From Streptomyces rubrogriseus (lineage in GTDB: Bacteria; Actinomycetota; Actinomycetes; Streptomycetales; Streptomycetaceae): a DNA stretch of 64,000 bases. Within the stretch, counting starts at the first letter, position 1; each line of letters opens with the position of its first letter. The notes below the pieces were generated by a model that did not search any database, was not told the DNA's origin, and saw only the letters and a program-made list of their open reading frames with translations. Position numbers and translations under genes: made by a program. Positions 1 through 7,591 of the stretch are shown here, in pieces. The stretch is from NCBI RefSeq assembly GCF_027947575.1, contig NZ_CP116256.1, positions 2,976,001-3,040,000 of the forward strand, given 5' to 3'.

Positions 1-1
1 C

Positions 2-1429
2 ACCACGTCGGGCACCGCCGCCGGAACCTACTCGCTCACGGTCAAGGGGACGGCGGGCAGCAAGAGCCACACCGCCCAGTACACCCTCACCGTCGGCGGC
101 GGCAACAACCCCGGCACGCCGCCCGACGTCGACGTCGCCCAGGTCCAGGCCCACCTGGCCCAGTTCGGTTCCATCGCCGCGCAGAACGGCGGCAACCGCC
201 GCTCCACCGGCTCCGGGTACGACGCCTCACTCGCGTACGTGAAGGGCAAGCTCCAGGCGGCCGGCTACACCGTCACCGAGCAGACCTGCACCTCCGGCTG
301 CTCCGCGGGCGCCGGCAACAACCTGATCGCCGAGTGGCCGAAGGGCGACGCGAACAGCGTCTACATGTTCGGCGCCCACCTCGACGGCGTCTCGGCCGGC
401 CCCGGCATCAACGACAACGGCTCCGGTTCCGCCGCGCTCCTCGAGACGGCGCTGACCCTGGCCGAGCAGAACCCGACCATGAAGAACCGCGTCCGCTTCG
501 CCTGGTGGACCGACGAGGAGCAGGGCCTGAACGGCTCCGACTTCTACGCCCGGAACCTCTCGACGACCGACCGCTCCCGGATCAAGGCGTACTACAACTT
601 CGACATGGTCGCCTCCGTCAACGGCGGCTACTTCATCAACAACCTGTCCTCCGCGGCCTCCGCCCCGATGCGGGAGTACTGGACCTCCCTCGGCCTCGCC
701 CCGCAGGAGAACGTCGAGGGCCAGGGCCGCTCCGACGACTACTCCTTCCAGCAGGTCTCCATCCCCACCTCGGGCTACGCCACCGGCGCCTCCGCGATCA
801 AGTCGTCCACGGAGGCCGCCAAGTGGGGCGGCACCGCCGGCCGGTCCTACGACCCGTGCTACCACTCCGCCTGCGACACCACCGCCAACATCAGCGCCAC
901 CGCGCTGAACCGCAGCGCCGACGGCATCGCGTACACGATCTGGAAGACCGCCGTCGGAGACGCACCGAACCCGCAGGACGACTTCTCGATCTCCGCGAAC
1001 CCGTCCTCGGGCACCGTCGACCCGGGCAGCTCCGCGTCCGTCACCGTGAACACCGCCACGACCAGCGGCGACGCGCAGAACGTGCGGCTGTCGGCGTCCG
1101 GCGCGCCGACCGGTGTGAGCGTCGGCTTCAGCCCGGACTCGGTCACCTCCGGCCAGTCCTCGACCGCCACGGTCCAGGTCGCCGCGGGCACGGCCGGCGG
1201 CACCTACACGCTGACCTTCACGGGTACGGGCACCGTCACGCACACCACCACCTACACCCTCACCGTCTCCGGCGACGACGGCGGTGAGACCACCTGGCAG
1301 CTGGGAGCCACCTACGCGGCCGGTGACGTGGTGAGCTACAACGGCGTCAGCTACCGGTGCATCCAGGGCCACACCGCCTACCCCGGCTGGGAGCCGCCGA
1401 ACGTCCCCGCCCTGTGGCAGCGCCTGTGA
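2..1429 (+). CDS. Secreted M28 family aminopeptidase with Ig-like and chitin-binding-type modules (5' end outside window)
   Basis: The frame is open from base 2, so the N-terminus, including any signal peptide, lies outside the window. In order the visible protein has the tail of an Ig-like domain (ending near base 100), an M28 zinc peptidase domain, a second Ig-like domain (about 970-1275) and a C-terminal CBM5/12-like module rich in Trp and Tyr (about 1290-1426). M28 metal ligands are visible in [20 protein letters not shown] (His, Asp), in WWTDEEQGL (catalytic and ligand Glu), in YNFDMV (Asp) and in HSACDT (His). Such enzymes remove N-terminal residues from peptides outside the cell. The two Ig-like domains are similar in sequence, so another domain probably precedes the first. 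It converges on the MFS gene with a shared terminator between them. Confidence 0.9.
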   Translation, partial: TTSGTAAGTYSLTVKGTAGSKSHTAQYTLTVGGGNNPGTPPDVDVAQVQAHLAQFGSIAAQNGGNRRSTGSGYDASLAYVKGKLQAAGYTVTEQTCTSGCSAGAGNNLIAEWPKGDANSVYMFGAHLDGVSAGPGINDNGSGSAALLETALTLAEQNPTMKNRVRFAWWTDEEQGLNGSDFYARNLSTTDRSRIKAYYNFDMVASVNGGYFINNLSSAASAPMREYWTSLGLAPQENVEGQGRSDDYSFQQVSIPTSGYATGASAIKSSTEAAKWGGTAGRSYDPCYHSACDTTANISATALNRSADGIAYTIWKTAVGDAPNPQDDFSISANPSSGTVDPGSSASVTVNTATTSGDAQNVRLSASGAPTGVSVGFSPDSVTSGQSSTATVQVAAGTAGGTYTLTFTGTGTVTHTTTYTLTVSGDDGGETTWQLGATYAAGDVVSYNGVSYRCIQGHTAYPGWEPPNVPALWQRL

Positions 1430-1460
1430 CACACCGCTGAGAAGCGCCTGACACGCCGAC

Positions 1461-1493
1461 GGGCGGTGGGGTTCGCACCGAACCCCACCGCCC
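1461..1493. terminator. Bidirectional hairpin terminator
   Basis: A perfect 15-bp stem (1461-1475 with 1479-1493) with a 3-base loop lies between two convergent genes, the M28 peptidase and the MFS transporter. There is no T-run, as is usual in Streptomyces. Confidence 0.85.
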
Positions 1494-1518
1494 CCGGCGT
1501 GCGCCCGCGACCGCGGCG

Positions 1519-3033
1519 TCAGAACTTCGGCGTGGGGGCCTGCGCCTCCACCATCCGGGCCGCCTCCTCCTCGGTCTGCACCGAGGGCGGGGAGCCGGCG
1601 AGCGGCTTCTGCGCCGTCTCCTTCATGCAGGCCACGGCCACCACACCGATCAGGGCCGCCGCCATCGAGTAGTAGGCGGGCATCATGTCGGAGCCGGTCA
1701 CGCTGATCAGAGCGGTGATCACCAGCGGCGTGGTCCCGCCGAAGATCGACGCCGACAGGTTGTAGCCGACCGACAGGGACCCGTACCGCACGTTGGTCGG
1801 GAACATCGCCGGGAGCGCCGCCGACATCGTGCCCAGCAGACAGACCAGCGACAGGCCGAGCATCAGCATGCCGCCCGAGACCGCGAGCAGACTGCCCTCC
1901 TGCACCAGCACGAAGGCCGGTGCGGACAGCACGAAGAACCCGATCATGCCGGTCATCAGGACGGGCTTGCGCCCGAAGCGGTCGGACAGCCGGCCGACCT
2001 GGTTGATGATCAGCATCAGCAGCACCATCGTCGCCACCAGGATCATCAGGCCGTGGCTCTCGCTGTAGTCCAGCTCGTCCGACAGATACGTCGGCATGTA
2101 CGACAGCAGCATGTAGTCGGTGATGTTGTACGCGCCGACCAGCGCGATGCACAGCACCAGCGCCCGCCAGTGGGTGCGGAAGATCTTGGCGAGGTCGCCC
2201 CGTGCGGTGGTCTCCACCGCCGTCGCGGCCTCCGAGACGTGGACGTTGGAGTCCTCCAGCTTCAGGTACGCGGGCGTGTCGTCGAGCCGCAGCCGCAGGT
2301 AGATACCGATCATGCCGAGCGGAAGCGCGGCGAGGAACGGGACGCGCCAGCCCCAGGAGTCCATGCCGTCGCTGCCCAGGACGGCGGTCAGGGCGGTGAC
2401 CAGGCTGGCGGCGGCGGTGTACCCGGCCAGCGTCCCCAGCTCCAGGAAGCTGCCGAAGAACCCGCGCCGCTTGTCCGGCGCGTACTCGGCGATGAAGGTG
2501 GACGCGCCGCCGTACTCGCCGCCGGTGGAGAAGCCCTGGAGCAGGCGGAACAGGATCAGCAGCAGCGGCGACCAGAAGCCGATGGAGTCGTAGCTGGGGA
2601 TGAACCCGATGGCGGCGGTGCCGATCGCCATGAGGATCATGGTCAGCGCCAGCACCTTCTTGCGGCCGATCTTGTCGCCCATCGGGCCGAAGACCATGCC
2701 GCCGATCGGCCGCACCAGGAACGCCACGGCGAACGTGGCGAACGAGGAGAGCAACTGCGCGGTGTCACTCCCGGAGGGGAAGAACACCCGGCCGATCGTG
2801 CCCGCCAGATAGGCGTAGATGCCGAAGTCGAACCACTCCATGGCGTTGCCGAGGGAGGCGGCCTTGACGGCTCGCTTGACCGCGGCCTCGTCCGTGACGG
2901 TGATGTCCGACCGGCGCAGCCGGGGGTTCTGCCGGCGCTTGACCGCCCGGAAGAGGGCGGGGTGGCGGCGCACCGCCGCGGCGTCGGTCTCCGGTCCGTT
3001 CTCGGTGGGGGACGTGGCGGCCTCCCTTTCCAC
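1519..3033 (-). CDS. MFS transporter, metabolite:H+ symporter (MHS, ProP-like) family
   Basis: A 504-residue integral membrane protein with about 12 hydrophobic segments. The family signature is GNAMEWFDFGIYAYLAG at the first membrane helix, followed by the MFS loop motif GDKIGRKKVL and a second copy, RLSDRFGRKPVL, after helix 6-7. MHS members import proline/betaine, citrate, shikimate or similar organic acids with protons; the substrate cannot be told from sequence. An unusually long charged N-terminal tail (about 55 residues) precedes helix 1. The start is a GTG at 3033 with GGAG nine bases upstream. The gene stands alone, divergent from the RpiB-like gene. Confidence 0.9.
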   Translation of the reverse strand: MEREAATSPTENGPETDAAAVRRHPALFRAVKRRQNPRLRRSDITVTDEAAVKRAVKAASLGNAMEWFDFGIYAYLAGTIGRVFFPSGSDTAQLLSSFATFAVAFLVRPIGGMVFGPMGDKIGRKKVLALTMILMAIGTAAIGFIPSYDSIGFWSPLLLILFRLLQGFSTGGEYGGASTFIAEYAPDKRRGFFGSFLELGTLAGYTAAASLVTALTAVLGSDGMDSWGWRVPFLAALPLGMIGIYLRLRLDDTPAYLKLEDSNVHVSEAATAVETTARGDLAKIFRTHWRALVLCIALVGAYNITDYMLLSYMPTYLSDELDYSESHGLMILVATMVLLMLIINQVGRLSDRFGRKPVLMTGMIGFFVLSAPAFVLVQEGSLLAVSGGMLMLGLSLVCLLGTMSAALPAMFPTNVRYGSLSVGYNLSASIFGGTTPLVITALISVTGSDMMPAYYSMAAALIGVVAVACMKETAQKPLAGSPPSVQTEEEAARMVEAQAPTPKF

Positions 3034-3174
3034 GCGCAGACACTCCGGACGGAGCGCTGCTCGGTCGTACGTCTCTCAGGTCGTACCCGTTCCCCCGATC
3101 ATGCTGGGTATGGTCGTGACTTCGGTCATGTGGTTGGGCCGATGAGGTGAGCGGTCGGTGAGTACGCTTCGCAC

Positions 3175-3633
3175 ATGCGTATCTCCGTCTCCTCCGACAT
3201 GGACGAACCCGTGGCCCGGCTCCTCGTCGAGGAACTGCGCGCACGCGGTCACGAGGTGCGCGCGTACGGCGCGCTGAGCCCCGGGGCGGACCCGCGGTGG
3301 GCCGCCTGTTCCGAGCGGGCGGCGAGCGAGGTCGCCGAGGGACGGGCCGACCAGGCCGTGGTGTGCTGCTGGACCGGCACCGGCGCGTCCATCGCCGCCA
3401 ACAAGGTGCCGGGCGTCCGCGCGGCCCTGTGCGCCGACGCGTACACGGCCGACGGGGCCCGGCGCTGGAACGACGCCAACGTGCTCGCCATCGGCCTGCG
3501 GCTGACGTCCGCTCCGGTGCTGCGCGAGATCCTCGACGCCTGGTTCGCGGGCGGCCCGAGCGAGGACGCCGAGGACCGGGACAACGTCGCACACGTGGAG
3601 CGGCTCGACGAGGACCGCCGAGCCGCTCGGTGA
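3175..3633 (+). CDS. RpiB/LacA/LacB family sugar-phosphate isomerase
   Basis: A 152-residue protein of the RpiB family, which interconverts ribose 5-phosphate and ribulose 5-phosphate (or an analogous hexose 6-phosphate pair). The family's active-site segment is visible as CCWTGTGASIAANKVPGVRA, with the conserved Cys before the G-T-G anion-binding turn, and NDANVLAIGLR, which lies in the phosphate-binding C-terminal half. The N-terminus RISVSSDMDEP has Asp near residue 8 as in RpiB. The last 25 residues are acidic and unconserved. It is transcribed alone, divergent from the MFS transporter, and converges on rocD with only 15 bases between stop codons. It may be a paralogue rather than the main RpiB, because the usual adjacent partner genes are absent. 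Confidence 0.85.
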   Translation: MRISVSSDMDEPVARLLVEELRARGHEVRAYGALSPGADPRWAACSERAASEVAEGRADQAVVCCWTGTGASIAANKVPGVRAALCADAYTADGARRWNDANVLAIGLRLTSAPVLREILDAWFAGGPSEDAEDRDNVAHVERLDEDRRAAR

Positions 3634-3648
3634 ACCCCGGGGTGCGGG

Positions 3649-4872
3649 TCAGGAGGTGAGGACCTTCTCCAGCGTCGCCAGGGCGCCCGTCAGCTCCTCG
3701 GCCGTGACCGTCAGCGGCGGCGCGAGACGGATCGTGGAGCCGTGGGTGTCCTTGACCAGGACGCCCTCCCGCATCAGGCGCTCAGTGACCTCGCGCCCGG
3801 TGCCCAGCGCCGGGTCCACGTCCACGCCCGCCCACAGCCCCCGCGCCCGGAAGCCGACGACGCCCCTGCCGACCAGGGCGGCGAGCCCCTCGCGCAGCAC
3901 CGTGCCCAGCTCGGCCGCCCGGCGCTGGAACTCGCCCGTCTCCAGCAGCTCCACCACCGCCGTGCCCACCGCGGCGGCCAGCGGATTGCCGCCGAACGTC
4001 GAACCGTGCTCGCCCGGGTGCAGCACACCCAGCACGTCACGCCGGCCGACCACCGCCGACACCGGGACGATGCCGCCGCCCAGCGCCTTGCCGAGCAGCA
4101 CCACGTCCGGCACGACCGACTCGTGCTCGACGGCCAGGGTGTGCCCGGTGCGGCCCAGACCGGACTGGATCTCGTCCGCGACGAACAGGCAGCCCCTGCG
4201 CCGGGTCAGCTCCCTGACGCCCGCCAGATAGCCGTCGTCGGGGATGTTGACCCCCGCCTCGCCCTGGATCGGCTCGATCAGCACGGCCGCCGTCGTCTCG
4301 TCGACCGCCGCCTCCAGCGCCGCCAGGTCGTTGTACGGCACGATCCGGAAGCCCGGGGTGAAGGGGCCGAAGCCGGAGCGGGCACTCTCGTCGGTGGAGA
4401 AGCTCACGATCGTCGTCGTACGGCCGTGGAAGTTGTCCGCGGCGACCACGATCGTCGCCCGGTCGGCCGGGACGCCCTTGACGTCGTAGGCCCACTTGCG
4501 GGCCACCTTGATGCCGCTCTCCACCGCCTCCGCGCCGGTGTTCATGGGCAGCACCATGTCCGTGCCGGTCAGTGCGGCCAGCCGCTCGGCGAAGCCCGCG
4601 AGCCGGTCGTTGTGGAAGGCGCGCGAGGTGAGCGTGAGCCGGTCCAGCTGCCGGTGGGCGGCCTCGACCAGTGCCGGGTGGCGGTGGCCGAAGTTGAGCG
4701 CCGAGTAGCCGGCCAGCATGTCCAGGTAGCGGCGGCCCTCGACGTCCTCGACCCAGGCGCCCTCGGCGCGGGCCACGACGACGGGCAGCGGGTGGTAGTT
4801 GTGCGCGAGGACGGGCTCCTCCGCGCGGATCAGTTCCTCGGAGCCGCGGGCGGTGCGGGCGGGTGCGGTCAT
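3649..4872 (-). CDS. rocD: Ornithine aminotransferase
   Basis: A 407-residue class III PLP aminotransferase that converts ornithine plus 2-oxoglutarate to glutamate semialdehyde plus glutamate. Visible signatures are LVADEIQ-type FVADEIQSGLGRTG (PLP-binding Asp), LLGKALGGGIVPVSAV (PLP Lys), GEHGSTFGGNPLA (phosphate-binding Thr) and NTGAEAVESGIKVARKW near the N-terminal third. The length equals that of bacterial RocD. The ATG at 4872 overlaps the stop codon of the upstream DDAH-like gene (ATGA), implying translational coupling. With that gene and the Lrp-type regulator upstream it forms an arginine/ornithine catabolism module. Confidence 0.93.
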   Translation of the reverse strand: MTAPARTARGSEELIRAEEPVLAHNYHPLPVVVARAEGAWVEDVEGRRYLDMLAGYSALNFGHRHPALVEAAHRQLDRLTLTSRAFHNDRLAGFAERLAALTGTDMVLPMNTGAEAVESGIKVARKWAYDVKGVPADRATIVVAADNFHGRTTTIVSFSTDESARSGFGPFTPGFRIVPYNDLAALEAAVDETTAAVLIEPIQGEAGVNIPDDGYLAGVRELTRRRGCLFVADEIQSGLGRTGHTLAVEHESVVPDVVLLGKALGGGIVPVSAVVGRRDVLGVLHPGEHGSTFGGNPLAAAVGTAVVELLETGEFQRRAAELGTVLREGLAALVGRGVVGFRARGLWAGVDVDPALGTGREVTERLMREGVLVKDTHGSTIRLAPPLTVTAEELTGALATLEKVLTS

Positions 4873-5726
4873 GAGCGGGTCTCCCGGATCTCCTGGGTGC
4901 AGCACTTGATGCCGCCACCGGCCTTGTGGAACTCGGACAGGTCGACGGGGACCGGCACGTAGCCGCGGTCGGCGAGCCGGTCGGCCAGCCCCCGGGCCCC
5001 GGGCGCGATGAACACGTGCCGTCCGTCGGACACGGAGTTGAGCCCGAACGCCATCGCGTCCTCGCGGGTGGCGAGCACCGCGTCCGGGTAGAGCCGCTCC
5101 AGCACCTCGCGGCTGCCGGGCGAGAAGGCGCCCGGGTAGTAGGCGATGTTCCCGTCGCTCCCCCCGCTCCGGCCCTCCCCGCCGGTCCCGTCGTCGAGCA
5201 CGAACAGGGCCGTGTCCAGGTGGTAGAAGTACGGGTCCACCAGGGTCAGCGAGATCACCGGCACGCCGAAGAACTCCTGCACCTCGCGGTGGGCCGCACG
5301 GGTGGTGCGGAACCCCGTGCCGGCCAGGATCCAGCGGCCGGCCGGGACCAGGTCGCCCTCGCCCTCGCAGACCGACTCGGGGTGGTGGACCTCGAAGCCC
5401 TCCGTCTTGAACCACGCCTCGAACGGCACGGACTCGGGACGCCGCTCGGGCGCGTGGAAGAGGGAGCCGAAGACCCGGCCCTCGACGACGACCGCGCAGT
5501 TCGCGGCGAAGACCATGTCGGGCAGTCCGGGGACCGGCGCGACGGTGTCCACGGTGTGGCCGTGGGCACGGTAGGTGCCGACCAGCGCCTGCCACTGGTC
5601 GAGGGCGCGGACGACGTCGACGGGTCGGCCGGTGCTCATCCACGGGTTGATCGCGTACTGCACGGCGAAGTGTCTGGGTTCGCAGACCACGAAGCGCCGC
5701 CGGCGCGGCACACGGGATTCGGTCAC
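4869..5726 (-). CDS. ddaH: Dimethylarginine dimethylaminohydrolase-like guanidine hydrolase
   Basis: A 285-residue protein of the guanidino-group-modifying superfamily. Family members attack the guanidinium carbon of arginine or methylarginine with a C-terminal Cys; here it is Cys275 or Cys276 in GGGIKCCTQ. The N-terminal half has the typical PRHFAVQYAINPWM and GLPDMVFAANCAVV segments; the substrate-binding acidic residues fit DDAH, which yields citrulline plus methylamine. Pairing with ornithine aminotransferase makes an arginine- or ornithine-related role likely, but the exact substrate is inferred. The GTG start at 5726 has GGAGG nine bases upstream. The stop overlaps the rocD start by four bases. 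Confidence 0.8.
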   Translation of the reverse strand: MTESRVPRRRRFVVCEPRHFAVQYAINPWMSTGRPVDVVRALDQWQALVGTYRAHGHTVDTVAPVPGLPDMVFAANCAVVVEGRVFGSLFHAPERRPESVPFEAWFKTEGFEVHHPESVCEGEGDLVPAGRWILAGTGFRTTRAAHREVQEFFGVPVISLTLVDPYFYHLDTALFVLDDGTGGEGRSGGSDGNIAYYPGAFSPGSREVLERLYPDAVLATREDAMAFGLNSVSDGRHVFIAPGARGLADRLADRGYVPVPVDLSEFHKAGGGIKCCTQEIRETRS

Positions 5727-5851
5727 AGAGGGGTACCTCCGCTTTTCACGGTGTGTGACGGGGTGTTGACACCACGGTAAGAAGTGGCGACCGCGCCCGA
5801 CAAGCGACGAAAGCTGCGTGTTCCCGCAGGATCGCTGCGTTGTTCCCGTGG

Positions 5852-6355
5852 TCAGCGCACGTCCGCTGCGTCCTCGGGAGCGAGCAGGGCCGCCCCTGCC
5901 TCGGGACTCTCCGGGATCAGGTGGGACAGCACCATCACACTGATCGTCTTCCGGATGAACGGCTCCGCACGAATCCGCTCCAGCACCTCCTCGAAGTGCT
6001 CCACGTCGCGCGCCCGCACGTGCAGCAGCGCGTCCGCGCCGCCGGTCACCGTCATCGCCGCGGTGATCTCCGGGTAGCCCCGCACCACCTCCGCGAGCCG
6101 CCGCGGCGGCGCCGCCCCCTCGCAGTACACCTCCACGTACGCCTCCGTGCGCCACCCGAGCGCGGAGGGCCGCACCGTCGCCGTGAACCCGGTGATCACG
6201 TCGGTCTCGCGGAGCCGGTCCACCCGGCGCTTGACCGCCGTGGAGGACAGTCCGATCTCCGCGCCGATCTCGGCGAAGGACGTCCTGGCGTTTTCCATCA
6301 GGGCGGTGACGATCTTCCGGTCGAGTTCGTCGAACGAAGCGGGCCTGCTGTTCAT
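5852..6355 (-). CDS. Lrp/AsnC family transcriptional regulator
   Basis: A 167-residue regulator with an N-terminal AsnC-type helix-turn-helix (FDELDRKIVTALMENAR through GLSSTAVKRRVDRL, residues about 8-50) and a C-terminal RAM/ligand-binding domain (about 70-150, with VTGGADALLHVRARD). Lrp proteins sense amino acids and form octamers. The start is taken as the ATG at 6355; a further in-frame Met ten codons upstream adds no conserved sequence. It lies on the same strand, 125 bases upstream of the ddaH-rocD pair, so control of arginine/ornithine use is the natural inference. Confidence 0.9.
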   Translation of the reverse strand: MNSRPASFDELDRKIVTALMENARTSFAEIGAEIGLSSTAVKRRVDRLRETDVITGFTATVRPSALGWRTEAYVEVYCEGAAPPRRLAEVVRGYPEITAAMTVTGGADALLHVRARDVEHFEEVLERIRAEPFIRKTISVMVLSHLIPESPEAGAALLAPEDAADVR

Positions 6356-6432
6356 GCGGGCACTGTATCCAGGGGATACCGGCACGTCGCAGGCGTGTGC
6401 AGGCGCCCGGATCGCCCCTACACTCCACGTTC

Positions 6433-7191
6433 ATGCTGCGCGCCCTGGCTGTCGACGACGAACGCCCCACACTCGAGGAACTCGTGTACCTCCTGAACGC
6501 CGACCCCCGCATCGGCACCGCCGAGGGTGCGAGCGACGCGACCGAGGCGCTGCGCCGCATCAACCGGGCCCTGGAGTCGGGCCCCGGCGGTCCCGACGCC
6601 ATCGACGTCGTCTTCCTCGACATCCAGATGCCCGGTCTCGACGGACTGGACCTCGCCCGGCTGCTCACCGGGTTCGCCCGGCCGCCGCTGGTCGTGTTCG
6701 TCACCGCGCACGAGGACTTCGCCGTGCAGGCCTTCGACCTGGACGCCGTCGACTACGTCCTCAAACCCGTGCGCCGGGAGCGGCTGGCCGAGGCGGTGCG
6801 CCGCGCCGCCGAGCAACGTGGCGCGACACTGCCCTCGCCGCGGATACCCGTGCACGGGCCCGACCCCGACCACATCACCGTGGAACTCGGCGGGGTCGCC
6901 CGCTTCGTCCCCGTGGACGACATCACCCACGTCGAGGCCCAGGGCGACTACGCCCGCCTGCACACCGTCAAGGGCAGCCACCTCGTCCGCATCCCCCTGG
7001 CCACCCTGGAGGAACGCTGGCGGGCGCGCGGCTTCGTCCGCATCCACCGCCGCCACCTCGTCGCGCTGCGCCACATCGGCGAACTCCGCCTGGACGCCGG
7101 CACCGTCAGCGTCCTGGTCGGCACCGAGGAACTCCAGGTCAGCCGTCGCCACGCCCGGGAGCTGCGGGACCTGCTCATGCGGAGGCCGTGA
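6433..7191 (+). CDS. LytTR family response regulator
   Basis: A 252-residue response regulator. Residues 1-120 are a receiver domain: the acidic pair is in AVDDE near the start, the phospho-acceptor Asp is in VVFLDIQMPGLDG, and the conserved Lys is in VDYVLKPVRRERL. Residues about 145-245 form a LytTR DNA-binding domain (DDITHVEAQGDYARLHT through FVRIHRRHLV). It is the first gene of a four-gene operon with a small membrane protein, an SSS-family symporter and a LytS-like kinase, so it probably controls uptake of a small organic acid. The ATG at 6433 is chosen over one 12 codons upstream because the receiver fold begins there. Confidence 0.92.
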   Translation: MLRALAVDDERPTLEELVYLLNADPRIGTAEGASDATEALRRINRALESGPGGPDAIDVVFLDIQMPGLDGLDLARLLTGFARPPLVVFVTAHEDFAVQAFDLDAVDYVLKPVRRERLAEAVRRAAEQRGATLPSPRIPVHGPDPDHITVELGGVARFVPVDDITHVEAQGDYARLHTVKGSHLVRIPLATLEERWRARGFVRIHRRHLVALRHIGELRLDAGTVSVLVGTEELQVSRRHARELRDLLMRRP

Positions 7192-7195
7192 CGGC

Positions 7196-7555
7196 ATGCC
7201 CCAGGACCCCGCCGAACGGCGCGTCACCGTCACCGGCCCGCCCAGGCGCGCACGCCGGGCCTCCGGCTACTACCGCCCGCGCACCGAGATCGACGAGCAG
7301 ACCACCCTCGGTCACACCTACGTCCGCTCCCTCATGCGCAGCCAGCTGCGCGCCGGGCTCACCGCCCTCGCGGTCCTCGGCCTCCTCATCGGACCGCTGC
7401 CCCTGCTCTTCGCGGCGCTGCCCGACGCCCGCGGCCTGGAGTGGGTCGTCCTCGGCTTCGGCCTGTACGCCCCCCTGGTCCTCCTTGCCCGCTGGTACGT
7501 GCGCCGCGCCGAGCGCAACGAACGCGACTTCGTGCGGCTCGTCGAGGACCGGTGA
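7196..7555 (+). CDS. Small two-helix membrane protein (YjcH/DUF485-like) paired with SSS symporter
   Basis: A 119-residue protein with a basic N-terminal tail (PPRRARRASGYYRPRTEID) and two hydrophobic segments (about residues 53-72 and 83-100), followed by a charged end. It begins four bases after the response regulator stop and precedes the symporter by 36 bases. In many bacteria a small DUF485 protein (YjcH) is encoded just upstream of the acetate symporter ActP; size, topology and place fit that role. I recognise no catalytic motif, and the DUF485 assignment is by analogy. Confidence 0.75.
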   Translation: MPQDPAERRVTVTGPPRRARRASGYYRPRTEIDEQTTLGHTYVRSLMRSQLRAGLTALAVLGLLIGPLPLLFAALPDARGLEWVVLGFGLYAPLVLLARWYVRRAERNERDFVRLVEDR

Positions 7556-7591
7556 CCATGCCGGACGAGGCCGTGAAGGCATGAAGGCACC

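Noticed and set aside
1461..1493. Hairpin considered as an operator.
   Set aside because: Long perfect stem, short loop and position between convergent stops fit a terminator.
227..2152. A 641-codon minus-strand frame opposite the M28 peptidase.
   Set aside because: Arg/Gly/Asp-rich shadow; the plus strand has clear M28 ligands.
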